NCBI GenBank assembly: GCA_021776055.1 | Contig: JAJFGP010000135.1 | Coordinates: forward strand, 1-34,043 | Source of the DNA: Kiloniellaceae bacterium | Lineage (GTDB): Bacteria; Pseudomonadota; Alphaproteobacteria; Kiloniellales; J153 | Length of the DNA stretch: 34,043 nt | Direction: 5' to 3' | In this document: piece by piece, positions 15,569-24,770 of the stretch | Position numbering within the stretch: the first letter of the stretch is position 1 | Layout of the letters: each line of letters opens with the position of its first letter | Notes under the pieces: generated by a model | What the model was told of the DNA's origin: nothing | Seen by the model: only the letters and a program-made list of their open reading frames with translations | The model's database searches: none | Position numbers and translations under genes: made by a program

Positions 15569-16941
15569 AGAATAAACTTGCTTAGATCGGTGTCCTTGGC
15601 CAATTCGCCGACACGCGTCTGGACGTATTCCGCATCGATCTTGATGATCTCGCCGCCGCGGTCGGTGGCGGTGAAGGAGATTTCCTCCAGGAGTTTCTCC
15701 ATTACCGTGTGCAGACGCCGGGCGCCGATGTTTTCGACGCTGGCGTTGATTTCGGCGGCCAGGTCGGCCAGGGCATCGATCGCCTCGTCGGCGAAATCGA
15801 GGGTAACGGTTTCGGTTCCCAGGAGGGCGATGTACTGACGCACCAGGCTGTTTTCCGGCTCGGTGAGGATGCGGCGAAAGTCATCGCGGCCCAGGGCATG
15901 CAACTCCACGCGGATGGGCAAGCGGCCCTGTAGTTCCGGCAGTAAATCCGAAGGTTTGGCCAGGTGGAAGGCGCCGGAGGCGATGAAGAGGACGTGATCG
16001 GTCTTCACCGGCCCGTGTTTGGTGGCGACTGTCGTGCCCTCGATTAGGGGCAGGAGATCGCGCTGTACACCCTCGCGCGAGACATCGGCGCCCGCGCGGT
16101 CCGAGCGGGCCGTGATCTTGTCGATTTCGTCGAGGAAGACGATGCCGTTCTGTTCGACGGCATTGATCGCCTCGAGGGTGACCGCCTCTTGATCGAGCAG
16201 CTTGTCACTCTCCTCGCTGGTGAGCAGAATCAAGGCATCGGCGACCCGCAGGTTACGTTTCTTGGTGCGGCCGCCCATCGCCTTGCCGAAGATTTCGTTG
16301 AGATTGACCATGCCCATGCTAGCACCCGGCATGCCGGGAATGTCCATGGTCGGGAGTTGCAGGCCACCGGTATCGGCCGCCTCCACCTCCACCTCGCGCT
16401 CGTCCAGATCGCCGGTACGCAGCATGCGGCGAAACTTGGCTCGGGTCTCGGCCCCGGCGTTTTCCCCCACCAGAGCATCGAGCAGGCGTTCCTCGGCGTT
16501 CAGTTCGGCCTTGGCCTTGACCGCGCGGCTTGAACGCTCGCGCGTCATGGCGATGGCGATTTCCACCAGATCGCGCACGATCTGCTCCACATCACGCCCG
16601 ACATAGCCGACTTCCGTGAACTTGGTCGCCTCGACTTTGAGGAACGGGGCTTGGGCCAGCTTGGCCAGACGGCGGGCAATCTCGGTCTTGCCGACACCGG
16701 TGGGGCCGATCATCAAGATATTCTTGGGCAAGACCTCCTCGCGCAGTTCTTCGGGGAGCTGCTGCCGGCGCCAGCGGTTGCGCAGGGCAATGGCAACGGC
16801 GCGCTTGGCGTCGTTCTGGCCGACGATGTACCGGTCCAGCTCGGAGACGATCTCTCGCGGGCTGAAGGCCGTGGCCGGGGCAGCGTCGCCAGATCGGCGC
16901 GCGCTATTCGGCTGTGATGCTTTCGACGATGACACGGTCAT
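15565..16941 (-). CDS. hslU: ATP-dependent protease ATPase subunit HslU
   Basis: HslU (ClpY) is the hexameric AAA+ unfoldase that feeds proteins to HslV. Walker A is [18 protein letters not shown], preceded by [34 protein letters not shown] in segments. The pore motif is [14 protein letters not shown], Walker B is [11 protein letters not shown], and the C-terminus ends DLSKFIL, the tail that activates HslV. The start is set at the ATG ending at 16941 (458 residues), which overlaps hslV by 38 bp; a GTG two codons later is possible. The first 30 residues are a non-conserved extension. Together with hslV it forms a heat-shock operon. Confidence 0.95.
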   Translation of the reverse strand: MTVSSSKASQPNSARRSGDAAPATAFSPREIVSELDRYIVGQNDAKRAVAIALRNRWRRQQLPEELREEVLPKNILMIGPTGVGKTEIARRLAKLAQAPFLKVEATKFTEVGYVGRDVEQIVRDLVEIAIAMTRERSSRAVKAKAELNAEERLLDALVGENAGAETRAKFRRMLRTGDLDEREVEVEAADTGGLQLPTMDIPGMPGASMGMVNLNEIFGKAMGGRTKKRNLRVADALILLTSEESDKLLDQEAVTLEAINAVEQNGIVFLDEIDKITARSDRAGADVSREGVQRDLLPLIEGTTVATKHGPVKTDHVLFIASGAFHLAKPSDLLPELQGRLPIRVELHALGRDDFRRILTEPENSLVRQYIALLGTETVTLDFADEAIDALADLAAEINASVENIGARRLHTVMEKLLEEISFTATDRGGEIIKIDAEYVQTRVGELAKDTDLSKFIL

Positions 16942-17461
16942 TGGTGTAAACACATATTCCAGCTGCAATTTCCATGGATTTTCGGGCGATAGCCTCGGCA
17001 TCAAGGCCCTTCTGATCGATCAGCGCGCGGGCTGCTGCCAGGGCGTAATTGCCGCCCGAGCCGATGCCGATCAAGCCGTCTTCCGGCTCCAGCACGTCGC
17101 CGGTACCGGTGAGAACCAGGGACACGGAGGCATCGGCGACCGCCATCATGGCCTCCAGCCGGCGCAGGTACCGGTCGGTACGCCAATCCTTGGCCAGTTC
17201 GACGCACGCGCGGGTGAGTTGCGCCGGATAGGTCTCCAATTTGGCCTCAAGGCGCTCGAAGAGAGTGAACGCATCGGCGGTTGCCCCGGCGAAACCGGCA
17301 ATCACGCCGCCCTTGCCCAGGCGGCGCACCTTGCGCGCGTTCGATTTGATGATCGAATCGCCCAGGCTGACCTGGCCGTCGCCGGCGATAACCACCTGTT
17401 TGCCCTTGCGCACGCACAAGATGGTGGTGCCGCGCCATTGGCTGCTTCGATTTTCGGCCAT
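16904..17461 (-). CDS. hslV: ATP-dependent protease peptidase subunit HslV
   Basis: HslV (ClpQ) is the threonine peptidase of the HslUV protease, related to proteasome beta subunits. Of 185 residues, the first 11 ([11 protein letters not shown]) are removed so that the catalytic Thr of TTILCVRK becomes the N-terminus. Next come [33 protein letters not shown] with the Lys and Gly pocket residues, and [18 protein letters not shown]. The ATG ending at 17461 is chosen over an extension to 17497. No ribosome site precedes it, while a sigma-32-like promoter ends only about 8 bp upstream, which suggests a leaderless message. Confidence 0.95.
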   Translation of the reverse strand: MAENRSSQWRGTTILCVRKGKQVVIAGDGQVSLGDSIIKSNARKVRRLGKGGVIAGFAGATADAFTLFERLEAKLETYPAQLTRACVELAKDWRTDRYLRRLEAMMAVADASVSLVLTGTGDVLEPEDGLIGIGSGGNYALAAARALIDQKGLDAEAIARKSMEIAAGICVYTNDRVIVESITAE

Positions 17462-17469
17462 GATCAGAC

Positions 17470-17498
17470 AGATGGCGTGGATACCCGGCCGGGTCAAG
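17470..17498 (-). promoter_or_regulatory. Candidate heat-shock (sigma-32-type) promoter of hslVU
   Basis: On the minus strand CTTGACC (17498-17492) is followed after 14 bases by CGCCATCT (17477-17470). This matches CTTGAAA-N11-16-CCCCATNT at 5/7 and at 6 of 7 defined -10 positions. RpoH control of hslVU is established in enterobacteria. Transcription starting 7-8 bp after the -10 would begin at or next to the hslV ATG. Confidence 0.55.
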
Positions 17499-17610
17499 CG
17501 CCACGAGTGAGAAGGGGCGCCCCCAACCGCGATGCTGGCGGTAGCGAAGCCGACCTGCTACAAGAGCGCCGGCTTTCCGTACCCTAAGAGACCGTTCCCT
17601 GGAGGTCGCG

Positions 17611-18198
17611 ATGCGCCAGGCTAAAATCACGCGCAAAACCAAGGAAACCCAGATCTCCACCAGCATCGATCTGGACGGAACCGGATCGTATGATGTTGCG
17701 ACCGGGATCGGCTTCCTCGATCACATGCTCGAGCAGCTATCGCGCCATAGCCTCATGGATATCACGCTCAAGGCCACGGGCGATCTGCACATCGATTTCC
17801 ACCACACCACCGAAGACACCGGCATCGTTCTGGGCCAGGCGGTCGCCAAGGCGCTGGGGGATCGCGCCGGCATTCGCCGCTATGGCGAAGCCCTCATCCC
17901 CATGGACGAGACCCTGACCCGCGTGGCTCTGGATGCTTCCAACCGGCCCTATCTGATCTGGAAGGTTGCCTTTCCACGCGACAAGCTGGGCGAAATGGAC
18001 AACGAGTTGTTCAAGGAATGGTTCCAGGCCTTTGCCCAGCACGCCGGCTTGACCCTGCATGTCGAAAATCTTTATGGCGAGAATTCCCATCACATCGTGG
18101 AATCTTGCTACAAGGGTTTGGCGCGGGCGTTGCGCCAAGCAATCGAGATCGATCCGCGCCAATCGAAAGCGGTGCCGTCTACCAAGGGCCGCCTGTAG
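17611..18198 (+). CDS. hisB: Imidazoleglycerol-phosphate dehydratase
   Basis: HisB dehydrates imidazoleglycerol phosphate to imidazoleacetol phosphate. The 195-residue monofunctional form has the metal-binding motifs [14 protein letters not shown] (FLDHML at 35-40), DFHHTTEDT (62-70) and [10 protein letters not shown] (156-165). No phosphatase domain is fused, unlike in enterobacteria. GGAGG at 17601-17605 is ideally spaced from the ATG. It is the first gene of a rightward his cluster divergent from hslVU; 149 bp separate the two starts. No histidine-rich leader peptide or attenuator was seen upstream. Confidence 0.97.
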   Translation: MRQAKITRKTKETQISTSIDLDGTGSYDVATGIGFLDHMLEQLSRHSLMDITLKATGDLHIDFHHTTEDTGIVLGQAVAKALGDRAGIRRYGEALIPMDETLTRVALDASNRPYLIWKVAFPRDKLGEMDNELFKEWFQAFAQHAGLTLHVENLYGENSHHIVESCYKGLARALRQAIEIDPRQSKAVPSTKGRL

Positions 18199-18235
18199 CC
18201 GCGCTATTCGAAAAGATATAGAGACGTAAAGCTTC

Positions 18236-18883
18236 ATGATGGACGTGGCGATCATCGACTATGGCTCGGGCAACCTACGCTCGGCCGCCAAGGCGATTGA
18301 GCGCGCCGCAGTGGAGACGCATGTCTCGGCGCGCGTGAGCGTGACCGGCGCGGCCGAGGCCATCGCCGCCGCCGATCGCATCGTTTTGCCGGGTGTGGGC
18401 GCCTTTGCCGATTGCATGCGCGGTCTGGCGGGGCTTCCGGGCATGATCGAGGCGCTCGAGGAGGCGGTTATGCGCCGCGCCCGGCCATTTCTCGGCATTT
18501 GCGTGGGCATGCAGCTTATGGCGACCACCGGGCGCGAGCATGGCGATCATCCGGGCCTGGGCTGGATCCCCGGCGATGTGGTGGCCCTCGAGCCGGGGAA
18601 CGGGGCGCTTAAGGTGCCGCATATGGGTTGGAACGGACTAACCATCGATGTCGCAGGACATCCGGTGCTGGCGGGGCTGGTGGATGATACCCATGTGTGT
18701 TTCGTGCACAGCTATCATCTGCGGCCCGAGAATACGCGGCACGTTCTGGCCAGCGTCGAGTATGGCGGTTCGCTTGCCGCGGTTGTCGGTCGCGACAATC
18801 TGTTGGGAACCCAGTTCCATCCGGAAAAAAGTCAGAGCGCCGGCTTGCGCCTGCTGGGTAATTTTTTGAGGTGGCAGCCATGA
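18236..18883 (+). CDS. hisH: Imidazole glycerol phosphate synthase glutaminase subunit HisH
   Basis: HisH hydrolyses glutamine and channels ammonia to HisF. The 215 residues form a class I glutamine amidotransferase: [20 protein letters not shown] at the N-terminus, the nucleophile in [11 protein letters not shown] (Cys89) and [10 protein letters not shown] supplying His195 and Glu197. PHMGWNGL is the oxyanion-side motif. It follows hisB by 37 bp and overlaps the next gene by 4 bp (ATGA). Its partner hisF lies three genes downstream. Confidence 0.96.
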   Translation: MMDVAIIDYGSGNLRSAAKAIERAAVETHVSARVSVTGAAEAIAAADRIVLPGVGAFADCMRGLAGLPGMIEALEEAVMRRARPFLGICVGMQLMATTGREHGDHPGLGWIPGDVVALEPGNGALKVPHMGWNGLTIDVAGHPVLAGLVDDTHVCFVHSYHLRPENTRHVLASVEYGGSLAAVVGRDNLLGTQFHPEKSQSAGLRLLGNFLRWQP

Positions 18884-19473
18884 CGATTTCCACCGATACG
18901 ACCGACTCGACGGGCGGTAGCCCGGCTGCGGCGGTGGACAATATGACGGAGTTTGCCGGTACCGACCTGCACGATCTGTGCGATGCCGCCGAGGCGGCAA
19001 TCACCGCCGGCGGCGGCTTTGGTTGGTTGACCGTGCCGCCGCGCCAGGTCATGGAGGCGTATTGGAAGGGTGTGCTTCTGGTTCCCGAGCGGGAGCTTTT
19101 CGTTGCCCGTCTGGACCGAACCATCGGTGGCTCGGCGCAGTTGCAGCGGGCGCCGCGCAACAACGAAGCGCAGGCGTTGTCGGGGAATCTGACCACATCA
19201 TTCATGGCCCCCTGGGCGCGGGGCCACGGGCTGGCGCGCATGCTGGTTTTGGCGGTGGAGGTGGCGGCGCGCGCGGCGGGATTGCGGGTCCTCAACCTGG
19301 ATGTGCGCGAAAGCCAAGATGCAGCGATCAAACTCTATGAATCGCTTGGCTATCAATTATGGGGTCGCCACCCGCACTATGCCCACATCGACGAGCACTG
19401 GGTGACCGGTCTCTACTATTTCAAGGACCTGCGCGCCCACGATGCTGCTGGGGCCGGGCCCGAGAGCGGCTAG
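18880..19473 (+). CDS. GNAT-family N-acetyltransferase within the his operon
   Basis: A 197-residue acetyltransferase. The acetyl-CoA P-loop region is [21 protein letters not shown] around residues 108-128, preceded by a beta strand ([18 protein letters not shown]) and followed by [24 protein letters not shown] in pieces, which is the typical GNAT C-terminal block. The first 25 residues are Thr/Ser/Asp-rich and probably flexible. Its ATG overlaps the hisH stop, so it is translationally coupled to histidine genes, and hisA starts 22 bp after its stop. Its substrate is unknown; a direct role in histidine synthesis is not required by the pathway. GTG 18871 is a less likely start. Confidence 0.88.
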   Translation: MTISTDTTDSTGGSPAAAVDNMTEFAGTDLHDLCDAAEAAITAGGGFGWLTVPPRQVMEAYWKGVLLVPERELFVARLDRTIGGSAQLQRAPRNNEAQALSGNLTTSFMAPWARGHGLARMLVLAVEVAARAAGLRVLNLDVRESQDAAIKLYESLGYQLWGRHPHYAHIDEHWVTGLYYFKDLRAHDAAGAGPESG

Positions 19474-19495
19474 CGGCTTATCGGGCGGCGCAATC

Positions 19496-20227
19496 GTGAT
19501 TCTCTATCCGGCAATTGACCTGAAAGACGGTCAAGCGGTGCGCTTGGTGCACGGCGACATGGCAACGGCAACCGTCTTCAATGACGACCCGGCTGCTCAG
19601 GCGCGCACTTTCGCCGCTGCCGGGTTTGCTTGGCTGCATCTTGTCGACCTGAACGGCGCCTTTGCCGGTCGCCCGGTCAATCGGGCGGCGGTGGAGGCGA
19701 TCCTGGCGACGGTTGACTGCCCGGTGCAACTGGGCGGTGGGATCCGCGATCGCGAGACGATCAAGGGTTGGCTGGATGCTGGTGTTTCCCGAATCATTCT
19801 GGGCACGGCGGCGGTGAAGGATCCGGATTTGGTGCACGCGGCCTGCCGCGCCCATCCCGGACAAATCGCGGTGGGGATCGATGCGCGTGACGGCATGGTC
19901 GCCGTGGAAGGCTGGGCCGAGGACGGCGGTATCGCCGCAACCGATTTGGCGAAACGTTTTGCCGATGCGGGGGTGGCGGCGATCATCTACACCGACATTG
20001 GCCGCGATGGGGCGCTTGCCGGGGTGAATGTGGCGGCAACAGCCGCCTTGGCGCGTGACGTGCGCATCCCGGTGATAGCCTCCGGCGGGGTGGCCGCGCT
20101 GGACGATATATCCGCTTTGCTGGCGGTGGAGAACGAGGGTGTGGCCGGCGCCATTCTAGGCCGCGCGCTCTATGACGGCCGTATCGACCCGGCCGAGGCG
20201 CTGGCCCTGACCCAAGGCACGGCGTAA
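19496..20227 (+). CDS. hisA: ProFAR isomerase HisA
   Basis: HisA isomerises ProFAR to PRFAR through an Amadori rearrangement. The 243-residue TIM barrel begins [20 protein letters not shown], with the catalytic Asp at residue 8, and has [20 protein letters not shown] and [14 protein letters not shown] with the second catalytic Asp, ending [15 protein letters not shown]. The start is the GTG at 19496, which fits the family N-terminus; an ATG at 19442 would add 18 residues and overlap the acetyltransferase. Its stop and the hisF start share one base (TAATG). Confidence 0.94.
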   Translation: MILYPAIDLKDGQAVRLVHGDMATATVFNDDPAAQARTFAAAGFAWLHLVDLNGAFAGRPVNRAAVEAILATVDCPVQLGGGIRDRETIKGWLDAGVSRIILGTAAVKDPDLVHAACRAHPGQIAVGIDARDGMVAVEGWAEDGGIAATDLAKRFADAGVAAIIYTDIGRDGALAGVNVAATAALARDVRIPVIASGGVAALDDISALLAVENEGVAGAILGRALYDGRIDPAEALALTQGTA

Positions 20228-20994
20228 TGCTCAAGGCACGCATCATCCCCTGCCTCGATGTTAAGGACGGGCGCGTGGTCAAGGGCGTCAACTTCGTGGA
20301 TCTGCGCGATGCCGGCGATCCGGTAGCCCAAGCCCGCGTTTACGACGAAGCCGAGGCAGATGAGTTGTGCTTTCTCGATATCACTGCCAGTCACGAAGAT
20401 CGGCCGATCATCCTGGATGTGGTGGGGCGAACCGCCGAGCAATGTTTCATGCCCTTGACCGTCGGCGGCGGTGTGCGCCGGCTGGAAGATATCCGCGCTC
20501 TGTTGTTGGCTGGTGCCGATAAGGTGGCGATCAACACGGCCGCGGTGGCCACGCCCGAACTGGTTCAGGCGGCGGCGGAAAAATTTGGCAACCAGTGCGT
20601 GGTGGTGGCCATTGATGCCAGGCGCGATGCGGCCGGGCGCTTCGAGGTGGTCACCCACGGCGGGCGAACGCCGACCGGGCTGGACGCCATCGATTGGGCA
20701 CAGCAAGTGACGGCGCTCGGTGCCGGTGAGATTCTGCTGACCTCCATGGACCGGGACGGCACCAAGCAGGGCTATGACATAACCCTAACCCGCGCGGTGG
20801 CCGATGCGGTTAGCGTGCCGGTCATCGCCTCCGGTGGTGCGGGGGCGCTGGATCATCTGGTTGCCGCGGTGCGCGATGGTCACGCCTCGGCGGTGCTCGC
20901 CGCCTCGATCTTTCATTTCGGCGAATTCTCGGTGGCCGAGGCGAAAACTCATATGGCCAAAGCCGGGGTGCCAGTCCGCCCGCCCGGGCGCTAA
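20227..20994 (+). CDS. hisF: Imidazole glycerol phosphate synthase cyclase subunit HisF
   Basis: HisF cyclises PRFAR with ammonia from HisH to imidazole glycerol phosphate and AICAR. The 255-residue barrel has [20 protein letters not shown] (catalytic Asp11), [40 protein letters not shown] (second Asp) and [13 protein letters not shown]. It is coupled to hisA through TAATG. The 71 bp after it lead to hisE. Confidence 0.97.
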   Translation: MLKARIIPCLDVKDGRVVKGVNFVDLRDAGDPVAQARVYDEAEADELCFLDITASHEDRPIILDVVGRTAEQCFMPLTVGGGVRRLEDIRALLLAGADKVAINTAAVATPELVQAAAEKFGNQCVVVAIDARRDAAGRFEVVTHGGRTPTGLDAIDWAQQVTALGAGEILLTSMDRDGTKQGYDITLTRAVADAVSVPVIASGGAGALDHLVAAVRDGHASAVLAASIFHFGEFSVAEAKTHMAKAGVPVRPPGR

Positions 20995-21065
20995 GGACGG
21001 TTGGGCTGACACGGAGGCCAAATCCTGATACCGATGGCCGGCGGGATACCAACGAGGATCAAGTG

Positions 21066-21419
21066 ATGAGCAACAGCGAGGATGCTACGGATGGCGGCAC
21101 GGACCATGTCCTCGATCGCCTGTTTGCCGTCATAGAAAGCCGCCGCGGCGCCGATAAGAACAGCTCGAATACGGCGAAACTGTTTCACAAAGGGACCGGC
21201 AAGATCGCCCAAAAGCTGGGCGAGGAAGCCGTCGAGACCGTAATCGAGGCCGTGGCCGGTAACGACGAGGCCGTTATCGCCGAAAGCGCTGATCTGCTTT
21301 ACCACTTGCTGGTGCTCTGGGCCGCGCGTGGGATCGACCCGCGGCTGGTTTGGGCGGCGCTGGAGGCACGGCGCGGTGAATCCGGTATCGCCGAAAAGGC
21401 GCGCCGAGGGGAGGACTAG
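21066..21419 (+). CDS. hisE: Phosphoribosyl-ATP pyrophosphatase HisE
   Basis: HisE cleaves phosphoribosyl-ATP to phosphoribosyl-AMP. The 117-residue all-helical MazG-like protein has NTAKLFHKGTGKIAQKLGEE and AVETVIEAVAGNDEAVIAES, followed by ADLLYHLLVLWAARGI. These carry the acidic Mg-binding residues (EEAVE, ESADLLYH). It is monofunctional; the partner cyclohydrolase hisI is not in the window. The start could be GTG 21063 or ATG 21066; the ATG is preferred. A HIT gene follows 6 bp after its stop, an arrangement common in alphaproteobacteria. Confidence 0.95.
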   Translation: MSNSEDATDGGTDHVLDRLFAVIESRRGADKNSSNTAKLFHKGTGKIAQKLGEEAVETVIEAVAGNDEAVIAESADLLYHLLVLWAARGIDPRLVWAALEARRGESGIAEKARRGED

Positions 21420-21425
21420 ACGCGT

Positions 21426-21794
21426 ATGGCCTACGATCCGAATAATATTTTCGCCAAGATCCTGCGCGGCGAAATCCCCTGCTCCAAGGTCTACGAGGAC
21501 GAGCATGTACTCGCCTTCAACGACATCAATCCGCAGACCGCCAAGCACGTGCTGGTCATCCCCAAGGGCGCCTACGTTTCCTTCGACGATTTTTCGCAAG
21601 ACGCCAGCGAAGCCGAGATCGCAGCCCTCATGCGCGCCACTGGCCAGATCGCCCGCGACCTAGGTGTTGCCGAGACCGGCTATCGGACCGTGTCGAATAC
21701 GGGCGAGGACGCCTTGCAAGAGGTGCCGCACTTCCACCTGCACATCTTCGCCGGCCAGCCCCTGGGCCGCATGATCAAGCCGCCGCATAAATAG
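21426..21794 (+). CDS. HIT family protein (Hint-like purine nucleoside phosphoramidase)
   Basis: A 122-residue histidine-triad protein. NIFAKILRGEIPCSKVYEDE opens the fold, with FNDINPQTAKHVLVIPKGAY in the centre and the active-site HFHLHIF near residues 103-109, where His-x-His-x-His acts as nucleophile. Relatives such as HinT hydrolyse adenosine phosphoramidates. It is the last gene of the his transcription unit and converges on comM with only 9 bp between stop codons. Confidence 0.94.
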   Translation: MAYDPNNIFAKILRGEIPCSKVYEDEHVLAFNDINPQTAKHVLVIPKGAYVSFDDFSQDASEAEIAALMRATGQIARDLGVAETGYRTVSNTGEDALQEVPHFHLHIFAGQPLGRMIKPPHK

Positions 21795-21803
21795 CGGTTT
21801 GTC

Positions 21804-23327
21804 TCAACCCCGTCCCGGCGACAGACGGCGGTAGGTAAGTGCTTCGGCGATATGCAGGCGGCGGACGGTTTCGCTGCCGGCGAGATCGGCGAGGGTTCGT
21901 GCGACGCGTAAGACCCGGTGATAACCGCGGGCGGTGAGTTTCATGTGCTCGGCGGCCTCGGTTAGTAAAGCGCGGCCGTCGGTATCGGGGGCGGCTACTT
22001 CTTCCAGCAACGTGCCGTCCGCTTCCGCGTTGGTGCGCGGAGCCGTGCCGTTGCCGAGTTTGGCGTAACGCGCCTGTTGGCGGCTGCGTGCGGCGGCAAC
22101 GCGGGCGGCTATGTGCACGGAGCCCTCCGCTGGCGGCGGCAAGGAGAGATCGGCGGCGGCGACCGCCGGTACCTCTACATGCAGATCGATGCGATCGAAC
22201 AGCGGGCCGGAGATGCGCGATTGATAATCGAGGGCGCAGCGCGGCGCCCGCGGACAGGCCAGCGCCGGATCGTCCAGATGACCGCAGCGGCACGGGTTCA
22301 TGGCGGCGACAAGTTGCACCCGTGCCGGATAGGTGACATGGGAATTGGCCCGGGCAATGGCGACGCGGCCGGTCTCCAGCGGTTGGCGCAGGGCCTCCAG
22401 GGTGGGCCGGGCAAACTCCGGCAGCTCGTCGAGGAAAAGGACGCCCAGGTGGGCGAGCGAAATCTCTCCCGGTCGGGCGCGCAGGCCCCCGCCGGTCAGC
22501 GCCGGCAGAGAGGCCGAGTGGTGTGGATCGCGAAACGGCCGCTGGCGCAGCAACTTGCCGCCCTCGAGCTGGCCGGCGACCGAATGAATCATGGAAACCT
22601 CCAGCGCCTCGGCCGGTGACAGAGGCGGCAGGATGCCGGGCAGGCGCAGGGCCAGCATGGATTTGCCGGCCCCGGGCGGGCCGATCATCAGCAGGTTGTG
22701 GCCGCCGGCGGCCGTGACTTCGAGCGCCCGTTTGGCGCTCTCCTGCCCCTTGATATCCATAAGATCGGCGGCCGCCGGTGCCGCCTCGGCCATGGCCGGC
22801 TCGGGCGGGCTGAGAACCTGCGTGCCCTTGAAATGATTGATGAGGCCGAGAAGCGAGTCCGCCGCCAGGACTTCGATGCCGCCGGCCCAAGCCGCCTCGC
22901 CACCTTGTGCCGCCGGACAGATAAGACCGCGGTCGGTGGCGTGCGCGTGCAAGGCCGCCGGCAGAACCCCGGCCACCGGGCTTAGGCGACCGTCGAGGGC
23001 AAGCTCTCCCAACGCGACATAACCGGCGGTTTCGTCCTGCGGGACGACACCCATGGCGGCGAGCAAACCCAGGGCGATGGGTAAATCGAAATGACTGCCC
23101 TCTTTCAGCAAATCGGCGGGGGCGAGATTGACGGTGATCCGTTTGGGCGGTAGCGCCAGGCCCAAGGCGCCAAGGGCGGCACGCACCCGCTCGCGGCTTT
23201 CCGCCACGGCTTTATCCGGCAGACCGACCACGGTGAAGCTGGGCAAACCGGTGGACATCTGCACTTGGGCATCGACATGGACCACGTCGACGCCCATGAA
23301 GGCGACCGTATTCACCCGCGCGACCAT
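21804..23327 (-). CDS. comM: YifB/ComM family Mg-chelatase-like AAA ATPase
   Basis: ComM is a hexameric helicase that promotes branch migration during natural transformation; YifB homologues are widespread in non-competent bacteria too. The 507 residues start MVARVNTVAFMGVDVVHVDA. They have an N-terminal Lon-protease-like fold (NLAPADLLKEGSHFDLPIAL), Walker A GPPGAGKSMLALRLPGILPP near residue 220, the PFRDPHHSASLPALTGGG motif, Walker B LGVLFLDELPEF and the sensor RVQLVAAMNPCRCGH. The open frame to 23693 extends past the real start without family similarity. In this window it stands alone; no competence genes are near. Confidence 0.94.
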   Translation of the reverse strand: MVARVNTVAFMGVDVVHVDAQVQMSTGLPSFTVVGLPDKAVAESRERVRAALGALGLALPPKRITVNLAPADLLKEGSHFDLPIALGLLAAMGVVPQDETAGYVALGELALDGRLSPVAGVLPAALHAHATDRGLICPAAQGGEAAWAGGIEVLAADSLLGLINHFKGTQVLSPPEPAMAEAAPAAADLMDIKGQESAKRALEVTAAGGHNLLMIGPPGAGKSMLALRLPGILPPLSPAEALEVSMIHSVAGQLEGGKLLRQRPFRDPHHSASLPALTGGGLRARPGEISLAHLGVLFLDELPEFARPTLEALRQPLETGRVAIARANSHVTYPARVQLVAAMNPCRCGHLDDPALACPRAPRCALDYQSRISGPLFDRIDLHVEVPAVAAADLSLPPPAEGSVHIAARVAAARSRQQARYAKLGNGTAPRTNAEADGTLLEEVAAPDTDGRALLTEAAEHMKLTARGYHRVLRVARTLADLAGSETVRRLHIAEALTYRRLSPGRG

Positions 23328-23471
23328 CGCGGCCCCCCTTATGCGGCCAACGTACGGCCGTTGAACATAGTCTAGGGGGAAGCGGGGCGGGGCGCCAGTT
23401 GTGAGGGCGCGCGGTTTGCCGTAGCGTTGTGAGCATCGCAGGACGAGCGTTACACGAAAGGACAGGGAGTC

Positions 23472-23831
23472 ATGAAAGCAAAAACAGGAATTTTTCTTAC
23501 CGGCATGTTGAGTTGGGTGGTTTTTGCCGGCCCGGCGCTGGCGCACGACGGCACCGAGGTGACCATCTACCGGGGAGCGCAGGCGGAAACGGTCCATCTT
23601 AACGAAAGCACAGGTGTGGCCGTCATGCGCGGTCAGCCTGTGTCGGAATTGCCCGCGCAGACGGCACGGTATACGCACAAGCCCGTCGCGCACATGGATG
23701 CGGGCAATACTTTATGGATCGTGGATTCTGAAAGCGATCGGCTGTTTGCGTGCGAATTGCGCAACACCACGCAAGTTGGCGGGCGCAAAATTCGCTGCAG
23801 GTCCAGGCGTCTCCCGGCCGCTCTGCGCTAA
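23472..23831 (+). CDS. Hypothetical secreted protein
   Basis: A 119-residue protein that I do not recognise. It has a clear signal peptide: basic MKAK, a hydrophobic core (GIFLTGMLSWVVFAG) and cleavage after ALA, before HDGTEVTIYRG. The mature part is short, with two cysteines (near residues 97 and 112) that might form a disulfide, and a basic C-terminus (RKIRCRSRRLPAALR). AGGGAG precedes the ATG by about 5 bases, which supports translation. It is divergent from comM and ends 1 bp from the stop of the convergent hydrolase remnant. A periplasmic location is inferred; no function can be offered. Confidence 0.65.
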   Translation: MKAKTGIFLTGMLSWVVFAGPALAHDGTEVTIYRGAQAETVHLNESTGVAVMRGQPVSELPAQTARYTHKPVAHMDAGNTLWIVDSESDRLFACELRNTTQVGGRKIRCRSRRLPAALR

Positions 23832-23832
23832 C

Positions 23833-24770
23833 TCAGCAGGCAGCTTTGGTCGCGGGTGAAGCCTCGATCACGCGCACATGATCGGCGCGCCAGGCGCCGG
23901 GCCATACTTCCGCCTTGCCGCAGCGCAACTCGCGCACCTGGCCGACGGGTATGTCGCGGGCGACGAGCATGGGACCTGGCCCCTCGGTTCGGTCAGATGC
24001 CGGAAGATCGGCGAACACCCCGGTATGGCCGAGGGCTTCCTCGCACGGCAGATAGACCGCGGCGCCGGAGGTGTTGGACAAACGTGGCTTGCTCGCCGCC
24101 GCCTTGCCCAGGCAGCCGACGGCGCAGACGGTGCTCATCAACTCCACCGCCCGCGCCTTGGCACAGGAGAAAACGCGGGAATAGCCGGAAAGTTTCTCCG
24201 TCATGGATGGCACCAGGATAAGATCTAGATCGCACGGCGCGAGAAGGGTTGCCAAGGCCGCATCTCGATATCCAGACAAATCACCACCGCCAGGCGTAAC
24301 CCGCGCCACTCGATAATTTCGATCCGATCGCCGGTGGCTAGGTTCCAGCCGGCCGGATTCTGCTCGCCGGGGGTCAGGCACAGCTTGTCTTGGGCGATGG
24401 CGCGCCCGTCGGGCAGTAGCAGCCAGGCGCGATTGACGTGCGGCGGCGTATCAGGTGCCGGGTGCTCGCGGCGCATCGGCATGGTACCGGCGAGGAGGGC
24501 GAGAGCATGTTTGCGCGGTAACGACGCGAGCTGGGCTAGGGCCACCGGCGCCTGTTCGGCCATCCAGGCAATCTCTGCCGCTGGTGGCAAATCGGCGGGA
24601 GCAAAGGAGAGCCACTGCTCCGCGGCGTATTCCGGCATGACGAGCAAATCCGCGCCTTGCGCCTTGGCCGCCGCCATCTGTCGGTCGACGGCGGCACCCC
24701 ACGCCTCGATGCCGGTCAGCGGCGCGGATAGGTTGCAGGCCCACAGGGCAACCGAGAGCGTATCATTCAT
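23833..24770 (-). pseudogene. Carbon-nitrogen hydrolase (nitrilase) family gene with a frameshift
   Basis: Two overlapping frames together make one nitrilase-superfamily protein. The first starts [20 protein letters not shown] and contains the catalytic Glu47 (VMPEYAAEQW), Lys129 (AQDKLCLTP) and Cys165 (VVICLDIEM). It leaves frame around 24257-24260, right after DIEM, and stops at 24225. The second frame picks up with ALATLLAPCDLDLILVPSMT, KLSGYSRVFSCAKARAVELM and runs to 23833. One missing base after the ATG codon at 24263-24261 would restore a continuous protein of about 311 residues. The gene overlaps gshB by 8 bp. It is either a recent pseudogene or a sequencing error; all the catalytic triad lies before the break. 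Confidence 0.85.

Noticed and set aside
16616-17587. 323-codon plus-strand open frame across hslU/hslV
   Set aside because: It lies opposite two certain genes, and its composition is that of an antisense shadow in GC-rich DNA.
17462-17610. Possible histidine attenuator leader before hisB
   Set aside because: No short frame with a run of His codons and no alternative terminator hairpin was visible; control by attenuation is not supported.
21775-22890. 371-codon Arg/Gly-rich minus-strand frame within comM
   Set aside because: Alternative phase of comM on the same strand with low-complexity Arg/Gly/Ala content and no domain.
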